Assembly: GCA_965661085.1 (NCBI GenBank)
Contig: CBFIDA010000022.1
Coordinates: 1 to 5,751 of the forward strand
Origin: CBFIDA01 sp965661085
GTDB taxonomy: Bacteria > Pseudomonadota > Gammaproteobacteria > Comchoanobacterales > Comchoanobacteraceae
Length of the DNA stretch: 5,751 nt
Direction: 5' to 3'
The translations under genes and the position numbers were made by a program. The first letter of the stretch is position 1. Every line of letters starts with the position of its first letter. Shown here in pieces: positions 1 to 5,684 of the stretch. A model generated the notes under the pieces. The model was not told the origin of the DNA. It saw nothing but the letters and a program-made list of their open reading frames with translations, and did not search any database.

Positions 1-8
1 CTCAGATT

Positions 9-821
9 TTGATTGGTTTGGTCAATATGGCGACACATCTTTCATTATTGGTGTTCATCAGTGGTGTGATTTACGGTTATTTTGGAATACAAGGTCATTA
101 TTTCATCACCTGTACCATCTTGCTGGGCGCATGGGCATTGCTGGGTTGGAAAGAGCGTCAATTGCGCCAAAAGGATCAGGAAGACATTCATAAAACGGAT
201 CAGTGGTTGAAGGCTGTCAAAAACAAATTAATGCCCAACTACAAACAGGCTGCACAATCTTTTAGATATCAAGAAAACCATCCATTTTGGCGATTCTTGG
301 GCACAATAGGGCTGTTGCTGATTCTGTTGGCAATTGTCTATTTTGGTTGCCAGTATGTCACGCTGCAGACCAATTTCATGCATGTGTGGGATGCCCCAAG
401 GGTGCTGTCTGTGTGTATGACTGCAATATTTGGGGTGTTAGCCTCATGGCTTTTTCTGTGGTGTCATCGAAAAGGGCATTATGGTTTTTTCACACGTTGT
501 TTTTCGGCTTTTTTTCAGTTTGGCATGGGGTGTGGCAGCATTCTTGCAGGATACACGTCTTTTATGATTTTGATTGCCCCTTTGCTGTCGGTCAAGGTGC
601 TGCTGATTTTGACCTTGCTGGATACGTACTGGGTGACATCGGCCGTCGTTTTGGGCATAGGCGTCGTGGTGGGTGGATGCTATGCGCATCAAGATTGGTG
701 TGATGCGGTGCAAGCCCATGAGATCTCACGTTATCACCAAATGGTTAAAGATCCTGATTGCAAATATTTCATCCAGGAAAGCAATGGGCGTGCTGAGGCT
801 GCTCCGGAACCTGATTTGTAG
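9..821 (+). CDS. Multi-pass membrane protein of unknown function, possibly 5'-truncated
   Basis: I do not recognise this protein. The reading frame is open to the left edge of the window, so the true start may lie outside. Inside the window the first possible starts are TTG at 9 and ATG at 27, and neither has a convincing ribosome binding site. Counting from 9 it has 270 residues. Hydrophobic stretches at about 10-25, 30-46, 95-117, 132-152, 170-204 and 206-224 suggest roughly six membrane spans. A charged, probably cytosolic loop lies at 47-94 (WKERQLRQKDQED and onwards), and a hydrophilic tail after 225 ends AAPEPDL. Cysteines are scattered (35, 114, 136, 152, 164, 175, 224, 231, 251) with no CxxC motif. 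It is convergent with fis, 26 bases away. The coding call is well supported by length and coherent membrane topology. The function is unknown. Confidence 0.75.
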   Translation: MIGLVNMATHLSLLVFISGVIYGYFGIQGHYFITCTILLGAWALLGWKERQLRQKDQEDIHKTDQWLKAVKNKLMPNYKQAAQSFRYQENHPFWRFLGTIGLLLILLAIVYFGCQYVTLQTNFMHVWDAPRVLSVCMTAIFGVLASWLFLWCHRKGHYGFFTRCFSAFFQFGMGCGSILAGYTSFMILIAPLLSVKVLLILTLLDTYWVTSAVVLGIGVVVGGCYAHQDWCDAVQAHEISRYHQMVKDPDCKYFIQESNGRAEAAPEPDL

Positions 822-847
822 TCGCGTGACTGAGGGGCGTATGGTCT

Positions 848-1099
848 TTATAAATCGTATTTTTGAATTTTTTTGCGCAGTGTGGCTCGGCTGATGCCCA
901 ACAATTGTGCTGCTTCGGTTTGGTTGCCGCCCACATGAGACAGGACTTGATCGAGCACTTCGGGTTCCACCGCATGCATGACCAGTTGATAAATGTGGCT
1001 GACATCACCGGTCTCATGATCTGCCAAATAATCTTGAATGAAAGCGCGGATATAATCTTTGAGCACGGGCGGATGGCTGCATGAAACCTTTGTCTTCAT
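848..1099 (-). CDS. fis: DNA-binding protein Fis (nucleoid-associated, factor for inversion stimulation family)
   Basis: Fis is a small homodimeric nucleoid protein that bends DNA and regulates growth-related promoters. The C-terminus carries the typical family helix-turn-helix at about residues 58-81 (GNQTEAAQLLGISRATLRKK), close to the enteric motif GNQTRAA...TLRKKLKKYG. The N-terminal part (YIRAFIQDYL, then VSHIYQLVMHAVEPEVLDQVL) matches the Fis dimerisation helices. With the ATG at 1099 the protein is 83 residues, between beta-proteobacterial forms (about 77-79) and E. coli Fis (98). Longer reading from ATG 1135 or further upstream is possible, but it would add a Cys/Pro-rich head unlike Fis and would begin before the predicted transcription start. 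No clear Shine-Dalgarno precedes 1099. The gene stands alone: dusB, its usual upstream partner, is absent. It diverges from gmk and converges on a membrane-protein gene. The similar C-terminal domain of NtrC-type regulators is excluded because there is no room for an AAA+ domain. Confidence 0.9.
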   Translation of the reverse strand: MKTKVSCSHPPVLKDYIRAFIQDYLADHETGDVSHIYQLVMHAVEPEVLDQVLSHVGGNQTEAAQLLGISRATLRKKIQKYDL

Positions 1100-1105
1100 A
1101 GGATG

Positions 1106-1135
1106 TTGACCGTCAAAAGAACCACATTCTATCAT
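1106..1135 (+). promoter_or_regulatory. Candidate sigma70 promoter for gmk
   Basis: TTGACC (1106-1111) and TATCAT (1130-1135) lie 18 bases apart, each matching consensus at 5 of 6 positions. A start near 1142 would give a leader of about 124 bases before the gmk TTG codon. The site overlaps the divergent fis promoter, so polymerase could probably occupy only one at a time. The 18-base spacer is slightly longer than the optimum of 17. Confidence 0.45.
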
Positions 1136-1154
1136 TCTTGATGGGCAACAACAA
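1126..1154 (-). promoter_or_regulatory. Candidate sigma70 promoter for fis
   Basis: Read on the minus strand, TTGTTG (1154-1149) and TAGAAT (1131-1126) are separated by 17 bases. The -10 matches consensus at 5 of 6 positions and the -35 at 3 of 6. Transcription would start near 1119, leaving a leader of about 20 bases before the ATG at 1099. This supports that start over the upstream ATG at 1135. It is a pattern match only. The -10 overlaps the -10 of the oppositely directed gmk candidate promoter. Confidence 0.45.
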
Positions 1155-1160
1155 TTCTTG
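1134..1160 (+). repeat. Direct heptamer repeat ATTCTTG in the fis/gmk promoter region
   Basis: ATTCTTG occurs at 1134-1140 and again at 1154-1160, 20 bases apart start to start, which is about two helical turns. The copies flank the fis -35 and sit at the start of the gmk transcript. This spacing would put both on one face of the helix, as for a regulator's paired half sites. No regulator is identified, and chance is quite possible for seven bases. Confidence 0.25.
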
Positions 1161-1187
1161 GGTGGCCATGTGGGCATCTGTTTTGGG

Positions 1188-1230
1188 GAGGGGCATGCAG
1201 CATGGCCCTTGCAATTTCCTGAGCATCAGG
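1188..1230 (+). promoter_or_regulatory. Two small hairpins in the presumed gmk 5' leader
   Basis: Hairpin one pairs AGGG-G-CATG (1189-1197) with CATG-G-CCCT (1201-1209) around the loop CAG, with one internal G-G mismatch. Hairpin two pairs CCTGA (1218-1222) with TCAGG (1226-1230) around GCA. Neither is followed by a T-run, so they are not intrinsic terminators. They lie 22 bases or more upstream of the Shine-Dalgarno and do not occlude it as drawn. They match no riboswitch that I know. Function, if any, is unknown. Confidence 0.25.
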
Positions 1231-1252
1231 CTAAAACAGAAGAAAAGCCAAT

Positions 1253-1258
1253 AAGGAG
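1253..1258 (+). promoter_or_regulatory. Ribosome binding site that decides the TTG start of gmk
   Basis: AAGGAG ends seven bases before TTG at 1266. This near-ideal site places the start there rather than at the in-frame ATG at 1158, which would add 36 residues not seen in guanylate kinases. Confidence 0.8.
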
Positions 1259-1265
1259 CGCTGTT

Positions 1266-1874
1266 TTGACAGGCACTTTTTACATCATTTCAGCACCATC
1301 TGGTGCAGGAAAGACCTCCATCATTGATGCGATTCTGCGTGATTTGCCGGAGATGCATTTGTCGGTGTCTCACACCACACGTCCGCCTCGTGAGGGTGAA
1401 CGAGATGGTGAAGCGTATCATTTTGTATCTGAAGATCGGTTCATCGCCTTAGAAAACTCAGGTCATTTTCTGGAATCAGCTCGGGTTTTTTCCGCACTCT
1501 ATGGCACGTCAAAAGAGACGGTTGAGCGGGTTTTGGCATCGGATCAAGATGTCATGCTGGAGATTGATTGGCAGGGTGCCTTGCAAGTTAAAAAGCGTTT
1601 TCCGCAAGCTTGTTGGATTTTTATTTTGCCACCCTCGATGCAGGCCTTGGAGGATCGCTTGCATGCACGAAAGAAAGACAGCGCCGCCACCATTGCCAGT
1701 CGTATGGCCCAAGCACATACAGAGATACAGCATTGTGGTGACAGTGACTTTTTGATTGTGAACGAAGACTTTGAACAAGCGTGTTCAGACTTGTTGGCCA
1801 TTGTGAGGAGTCATCGCCTGCGCACCGTTGCCCAGCAAAAAAAATGTGCTGAGCTGTTGAAAAGTTTGATATAG
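1266..1874 (+). CDS. gmk: Guanylate kinase
   Basis: Cytosolic enzyme that phosphorylates GMP (and dGMP) to GDP with ATP, an essential step in guanine nucleotide synthesis and salvage. From the TTG start the protein has 202 residues, close to the usual length of about 205. The P-loop is at residues 10-17 (APSGAGKT). The GMP-binding block follows at about 33-53 (SVSHTTRPPREGERDGEAYHF), with R39, R42 and Y51 in the usual places. The lid and GMP-site segments FLESARVFSALYGTS (68-82) and LEIDWQGALQVKK (98-110) correspond to E. coli FLEHAEVFGNYYGTS and LDIDWQGAQQI. No key residue is missing. It is first in the gmk-rpoZ-spoT order conserved across many Proteobacteria, with 37 bases to rpoZ. The initiation codon TTG may lower translation despite a strong Shine-Dalgarno. 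Confidence 0.96.
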   Translation: MTGTFYIISAPSGAGKTSIIDAILRDLPEMHLSVSHTTRPPREGERDGEAYHFVSEDRFIALENSGHFLESARVFSALYGTSKETVERVLASDQDVMLEIDWQGALQVKKRFPQACWIFILPPSMQALEDRLHARKKDSAATIASRMAQAHTEIQHCGDSDFLIVNEDFEQACSDLLAIVRSHRLRTVAQQKKCAELLKSLI

Positions 1875-1886
1875 TTGGTGTAAAAT
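1857..1886 (+). promoter_or_regulatory. Candidate internal promoter for rpoZ-spoT
   Basis: TTGAAA (1857-1862) and TAAAAT (1881-1886) are 18 bases apart and each match consensus at 5 of 6 positions. The -35 lies in the last codons of gmk and the -10 just after its stop. Transcription would begin near 1893, about 20 bases before the rpoZ ATG. This would let rpoZ and spoT be expressed apart from gmk. Confidence 0.45.
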
Positions 1887-1911
1887 AAAGCTCTTTAATT
1901 GGATGAAGCAC

Positions 1912-2151
1912 ATGGCCAGAGTGACCATTGAAGATTGTCTTGAAGTTTGCCCAAACCGTTTTGAGTTGATTGGCATTGCTTCCAAGCGTGCAAAGCAAAT
2001 TGTCAATTTCTCACTTGAGCCAAAAGTAGAGTGGGACAACGATAAAGTCACTGTTGTGGCCTTGCGAGAAATTGCAGAGGGACATACTTCCTTTGAAGAT
2101 CCAACCACGTTGCTGGCTTTTGAGAATTCAGATGAGGAAGACACCATCTGA
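1912..2151 (+). CDS. rpoZ: DNA-directed RNA polymerase omega subunit
   Basis: Omega is the small RNA polymerase subunit that clamps the beta-prime C-terminus and helps assembly. In E. coli its N-terminal residues 2-5 with beta-prime form ppGpp site 1. The protein begins MARVTIEDCLEVCPNRFELI, matching the omega family start [20 protein letters not shown]. The second signature, KVTVVALREIAEG (residues 42-54), matches E. coli KTTVIALREIEEG. An in-frame ATG at 1903 would add MKH, but family conservation of the start and a GGA located 8 bases before 1912 favour the shorter 79-residue form. It is shorter than E. coli omega (91) and ends in an acidic tail (ENSDEEDTI) rather than the long glutamine/glutamate helix. 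It lies between gmk and spoT as in many Proteobacteria, 20 bases before spoT, probably co-transcribed and possibly also from an internal promoter. Confidence 0.95.
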   Translation: MARVTIEDCLEVCPNRFELIGIASKRAKQIVNFSLEPKVEWDNDKVTVVALREIAEGHTSFEDPTTLLAFENSDEEDTI

Positions 2152-2171
2152 TCGATTTGTTGGGGTGACGC

Positions 2172-4292
2172 TTGGAGCTATTTGAACCTTTAAAACAAGT
2201 CATTGATTACCTTGATCCAACATTGCAAAGTGTCGTACAAGATGCTTTCAAAATGGCCGATCGAGCCCATCATGGCCAGTTTCGTCGTTCTGGTGAACCG
2301 TACATCATGCATCCTGTTGCGGTTGCAAAAATTCTGGCAAAGATGCGCATGGATCACCAAACCATTGTGGCTGGTTTGCTCCACGACACCATCGAAGACA
2401 CCAGCGTCACCAAAGCAGAAATCAAAGCAGCTTTTTGTCCTGAGATTGCGGACATTGTCGATGGCGTGACCAAGCTTAAGCAAGTGTCTTTTCACAGTCG
2501 ACAGGAGGCACAGGCCGAATATCTGCGAAAAATGCTGTTGGCCATGTCACAAGACATCCGTGTCATTCTGGTCAAATTGGCCGATCGATTGCACAACATG
2601 CGTACTTTGGGCCCCATGCCGCATGAAAAACGGCGGCGTATTTCCAAAGAAACCCTCGACATCTATGCGCCTTTGGCCAAACGTTTGGGCATGAATGATT
2701 TGACATTGGAGTTGGAAGATCATGGGTTTCGCACCTTATATCCACTGCGTTACCGCGCCCTGAAAGCGGCTGTGGCTCAAGTGCAAGGCAATCATGCCAA
2801 TGTGCTGGTTGAAATCAAAGATCGCATGTCGAGCAAATTCCACGCCTGTCATCTTCAGATTGCCAAAATCGATGCGCGTGAAAAGCACCTCTACTCAATC
2901 TATCGAAAGATGCGTGATAAGCATCTTTCTTTTTCAGAGCTGACCGATGTGTATGCCATCCGTGTGGTGGTGCACACCGTTGAGGATTGTTATTTGGCAT
3001 TGTGCCACATTCATCAACTTTACAAGCCTGTTTCAGGGCGATTCAAAGACTACATTGCATTGCCCAAGGCCAATGGTTATCAATCGTTACACACCGTCTT
3101 GTTTGGCCCACACGGCATTCCCATTGAGGTGCAAATTCGTACTGTTTCAATGAGTGAAACGGCCAACAGTGGTGTGTCTGCACACTGGGCTTACAAATCC
3201 AAAGAGCAACATCTCAAAAAAGACGAGTTGAGCGCCCAGCAGTGGATCAAAGAGTTGATCGAAATTCAACAACAAACAGGCAACTCTGCTGAGTTTCTTG
3301 AAAATGTTCGAATCAATTTGGTGCCTGATGACGTTTATGTGTTCACACCCAAAGGTGACATCATTGAGCTGCCACTCGGTGCCACCGCTTTGGATCTGGC
3401 CTATACCATACACACCGATTTGGGCAACACCTGCGTGGCAGCCAAGGTCAACCGGCAATTGGTGCCTTTGTCGCACGCGTTGACTTCGGGTGTCACCGTC
3501 GAAATCATCACGTCGTCATCCAGCTCGCCGAGTGTTTCATGGCTCAACTTTGTGGTGACCCCCAAAGCAAAAAGCTGCATCCGTTATTATTTTAAAACAC
3601 GTCGGCGTGATCAATCTTTGATTTTGGGTCGACGTTTGCTTGAATCTGCATTGTATCACATCAAACTTGATGTCGATGATTTCTCAGACAAAGACAAAGA
3701 GATCATTGCAGCGCAATGTGGCATGGTTTCTTTTACAGAATTGTTGATGGACATTGGTCTTGGCAATCGAGCGGCGCAGTTGGTGGTGCCGCATTTTCAA
3801 TCATTCAGTGCGGCGCAAGCCGATCTTTCAAGTTTGGCTTCGTCGGAAACATTGGCCATTTCTGGCACAGAAGGCATGGTGGTCGAATACGCCAGCTGCT
3901 GTTACCCCATTCCAGGGGACCCAATTTTTGGTGTCATTGAACGTGGCAGTGGCATGATGGTGCATCAACAATCCTGTAAAAAGCTTCAGCGCATTCAGTC
4001 GAAAACACCTGAACACACCATTCCAGTATGCTGGTCGGGACTGGTGGTCGGAGAATTCAGAGTCCGAGTGGCCATTTATGTGCAAAACAGTCGTGGCGTT
4101 TTGGCCACCATGGCACTTGCGATTGCCGATCAAAATGCCAGTATTGAAGACATTGACATCAGCTTGAATGAAGCCAACAACACCTATGTTGTTGTGGTGC
4201 TGTCTGTCAAAAATAGAAAACACTTGGCAGACATCATCAAGCAGCTCAGGCGCATCAAAGCCACCCATAAGGTGCAGCGTTTGATGCGTTGA
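2172..4292 (+). CDS. spoT: Bifunctional (p)ppGpp synthetase/hydrolase SpoT (RelA/SpoT homologue)
   Basis: Cytosolic stringent-response enzyme that hydrolyses (p)ppGpp to GDP/GTP and can also make it by pyrophosphate transfer from ATP. At 706 residues it is collinear with E. coli SpoT (702). The HD hydrolase domain is at about 20-165, with H47, HD at 71-72, ED at 75-76 and D138 in LADRLHNMRT. The synthetase domain is at about 215-345, with REKHLYSIYRK (236-246), D259 in DVYAIR, RFKD (290-293), YQSLHT (303-308) and EVQIRT (319-324). RFKD is the RXKD form typical of bifunctional enzymes, not the acidic form of RelA. A TGS domain covers about 385-447. A zinc-finger-like region follows with CC at 576-577 and HQQSC at 598-602. 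An ACT domain covers 628-706. Both active sites look intact. An in-frame TGA at 2166-2168 forces the start to TTG 2172, behind GGGGTGA. No terminator separates it from the next gene. Confidence 0.95.
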   Translation: MELFEPLKQVIDYLDPTLQSVVQDAFKMADRAHHGQFRRSGEPYIMHPVAVAKILAKMRMDHQTIVAGLLHDTIEDTSVTKAEIKAAFCPEIADIVDGVTKLKQVSFHSRQEAQAEYLRKMLLAMSQDIRVILVKLADRLHNMRTLGPMPHEKRRRISKETLDIYAPLAKRLGMNDLTLELEDHGFRTLYPLRYRALKAAVAQVQGNHANVLVEIKDRMSSKFHACHLQIAKIDAREKHLYSIYRKMRDKHLSFSELTDVYAIRVVVHTVEDCYLALCHIHQLYKPVSGRFKDYIALPKANGYQSLHTVLFGPHGIPIEVQIRTVSMSETANSGVSAHWAYKSKEQHLKKDELSAQQWIKELIEIQQQTGNSAEFLENVRINLVPDDVYVFTPKGDIIELPLGATALDLAYTIHTDLGNTCVAAKVNRQLVPLSHALTSGVTVEIITSSSSSPSVSWLNFVVTPKAKSCIRYYFKTRRRDQSLILGRRLLESALYHIKLDVDDFSDKDKEIIAAQCGMVSFTELLMDIGLGNRAAQLVVPHFQSFSAAQADLSSLASSETLAISGTEGMVVEYASCCYPIPGDPIFGVIERGSGMMVHQQSCKKLQRIQSKTPEHTIPVCWSGLVVGEFRVRVAIYVQNSRGVLATMALAIADQNASIEDIDISLNEANNTYVVVVLSVKNRKHLADIIKQLRRIKATHKVQRLMR

Positions 4293-4353
4293 GTGTTGTG
4301 CCAAATCGGCTTGTGATTTTGTCAGGGGTGTGTTGTGCACCATGCGGTTTAAA

Positions 4354-4360
4354 AAGGAGG
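4354..4360 (+). promoter_or_regulatory. Strong ribosome binding site that decides the start of the rubredoxin reductase gene
   Basis: AAGGAGG, a perfect anti-16S match, ends eight bases before ATG 4369. The upstream in-frame start at 4330 would put this site inside the coding sequence and add 13 residues before the FAD-binding strand. The later ATG is therefore preferred. Confidence 0.85.
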
Positions 4361-4368
4361 CAGGGCAG

Positions 4369-5520
4369 ATGCAATCCATCGTGATCATTGGCAGTGGTTT
4401 GGCAGGCTATTTGTTGGTAAAAGGTTTGCGTGACAAAGGTCATACGGGCGCCATCCATGTCATCACCGAAGAGGCTGGCGATTTTTATACCAAACCGATG
4501 TTGTCCAGTGCCTGTGGTCTCAACAAAACGCCAGAAGATTTGATCACCATGACGGCACAGGTCATGCAACAGCGTTACGACTTCACGCTGTTGGCCAATC
4601 GTTCGGTGATAGGCTTGGATCGTCATGCTCAACGCGTGCAGTTGTCAGAGGGTCAAACCCTGTCGTATGATGCATGTGTGCTGGCTTTGGGTGCATCGCC
4701 TAAGTCGATGGCTTTCGCGGGTGCCGACATGGCGCATCGTGTCAATCGTTGGTCAGATTACGCACATTTTCGAACGCAATTGACGTCTACCAAACGTCTT
4801 GGCATCATCGGTGCTGGGTTGGTTGGCACCGAATTTGCTGCCGACTTGTCTCGTTTGCCCATTGAGATTGCGCTGTTGCACGCAGGCAGTGATCCCTTGG
4901 ATGCGCTCTTGCCTCAAACACTATGCACAGCGTTGCGCACGTGTTTGGTAGAGCATGGGGTGGCATGGCATGGTGGTGTCACAGTCGATGCCATTGAAAA
5001 AAATGATGACGGGTCACAAATATTGTCTTTCAGTGATGGTCGAGTGCCCTGCGATCAAACACTGATTGCCACTGGCCTTGTGCCAAACATCCTTCTGGCC
5101 AAACAGGCAGGACTTGATGTGCGCCATGGGATTGTGGTGAATCAATTCTGTCAAACTTCAGATCCTCACATCTATGCTTTGGGCGATTGTGCTGAAGTCG
5201 CGCGTTTGTCCATGTGCTATGTGGCGCCCATTCGGCATTGTGTGGCAAGTTTGGTTGCCCGTTTTGTCACCCAGACGCCAGTTGCTGTTGCATACCCTGT
5301 GATGCCGATCACAATAAAAACGCCCATGATGCCAATCGTTGTGGTGCCACCCCCACCAGGGGCCAAAGGCCAGTGGCAAGTTGAGGGCTCTGCGCCAGAT
5401 TTTACAGCCATTTATTTGGATGCTGCAGGTTGTTCTATTGGTTTTGCGTTGTCGGGACAGCAGGTCAAACAACGTGCACATTGGATGAAACAAGTGCCCG
5501 CTTGGCCCATGGCCACCTGA
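4369..5520 (+). CDS. rubB: Rubredoxin-NAD(+) reductase, FAD-dependent (RubB/AlkT/NorW-like)
   Basis: Predicted cytosolic flavoprotein that passes electrons from NADH through FAD to rubredoxin, for instance for alkane hydroxylases or oxidative-stress reductases. It has 383 residues, the usual family length. The N-terminal FAD dinucleotide motif is GSGLAG (residues 8-13). KPMLSSA (42-48) matches the active-site region KPMLSTG of the Pseudomonas enzyme. The NAD-binding motif is GAGLVGTEFA (148-157). ATGLVPN (234-240) and YALGDCAEV (269-277) are the late FAD motifs. The C-terminal segment MPITIKTPMMPIVVVPPPPG (312-331), then GQW and VEGS, resembles the rubredoxin reductase C-terminal domain rather than that of ferredoxin reductases or nitrite reductases. 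There is no CxxC of the thioredoxin reductase type. A run of four prolines at 327-330 would be an EF-P type stall site. It lies 76 bases after spoT and ends at an intrinsic terminator. NorW, which serves flavorubredoxin, is the closest alternative. No rubredoxin is in the window. Confidence 0.85.
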   Translation: MQSIVIIGSGLAGYLLVKGLRDKGHTGAIHVITEEAGDFYTKPMLSSACGLNKTPEDLITMTAQVMQQRYDFTLLANRSVIGLDRHAQRVQLSEGQTLSYDACVLALGASPKSMAFAGADMAHRVNRWSDYAHFRTQLTSTKRLGIIGAGLVGTEFAADLSRLPIEIALLHAGSDPLDALLPQTLCTALRTCLVEHGVAWHGGVTVDAIEKNDDGSQILSFSDGRVPCDQTLIATGLVPNILLAKQAGLDVRHGIVVNQFCQTSDPHIYALGDCAEVARLSMCYVAPIRHCVASLVARFVTQTPVAVAYPVMPITIKTPMMPIVVVPPPPGAKGQWQVEGSAPDFTAIYLDAAGCSIGFALSGQQVKQRAHWMKQVPAWPMAT

Positions 5521-5549
5521 GCAACACACGTTTGCCCCCAAAGATAGAG

Positions 5550-5575
5550 GCCGCTCCCCCAAGCGGCTTTTTTTT
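5550..5575 (+). terminator. Intrinsic terminator after the rubredoxin reductase gene
   Basis: GCCGCT (5550-5555) pairs perfectly with AGCGGC (5562-5567) around the loop CCCCCA and is followed by eight T's. It starts 30 bases after the reductase stop codon and should end the upstream transcript. Confidence 0.93.
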
Positions 5576-5658
5576 ATGAGCTTTCAGATCTTCATATGGG
5601 CTTAAGCCTGGTGATTTAAGCTGGGAGTAAGTAAAACAAAACGCTCCACTCCCCTTAG

Positions 5659-5684
5659 GCCGCTCCCCCAAGCGGCTTTTTTTT
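5659..5684 (+). terminator. Second, identical intrinsic terminator in repeat copy two
   Basis: This is the same stem (GCCGCT 5659-5664 with AGCGGC 5671-5676), the same CCCCCA loop and eight T's, exactly 109 bases after the first terminator. It is either a backup for the upstream gene or the end of a short transcript starting inside the repeat. Confidence 0.88.

Noticed and set aside
287..719. Overlapping open frames inside the membrane-protein gene on both strands
   Set aside because: They are shadows of the 9-821 frame. They are Cys/His/Arg-rich or low in coherent hydrophobic pattern, with no ribosome sites.
820..831. AGTC-GCGT-GACT hairpin between the convergent genes as a bidirectional terminator
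   Set aside because: The stem is only four bases and no T-run follows on either strand.
1100..1177. Longer Fis from ATG 1135 or 1177
   Set aside because: The extra residues (PPKNCCCPSRMIECG...) do not resemble Fis, and both codons lie upstream of the predicted fis transcription start near 1119.
1158..1265. N-terminal extension of guanylate kinase from ATG 1158
   Set aside because: The 36 added residues are unlike guanylate kinases, have no ribosome site in front, and would contain the leader hairpins. AAGGAG before TTG 1266 explains the start better.
4293..4368. A promoter or terminator between spoT and the reductase gene
   Set aside because: Only weak GGTG/CACC pairing (4327-4341) without a T-run is present, and no -35/-10 pair with acceptable spacing was found.
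3828..4632. Long minus-strand frames opposite the end of spoT and the start of the reductase gene
   Set aside because: They lie antisense to two well-supported genes, their translations have no recognisable domain, and there are no ribosome sites.
5576..5605. A nine-codon frame (ATG AGC TTT ... TAA) right after each terminator
   Set aside because: It has no Shine-Dalgarno (a T-run precedes it), and a nine-codon frame is expected by chance. Its conservation in copy two is explained by the duplication.
5030..5671. Minus-strand frames opposite the reductase end and across the repeat
   Set aside because: Compositional shadows of the reductase gene. The last one runs through the terminator hairpin and repeat, which argues against coding.
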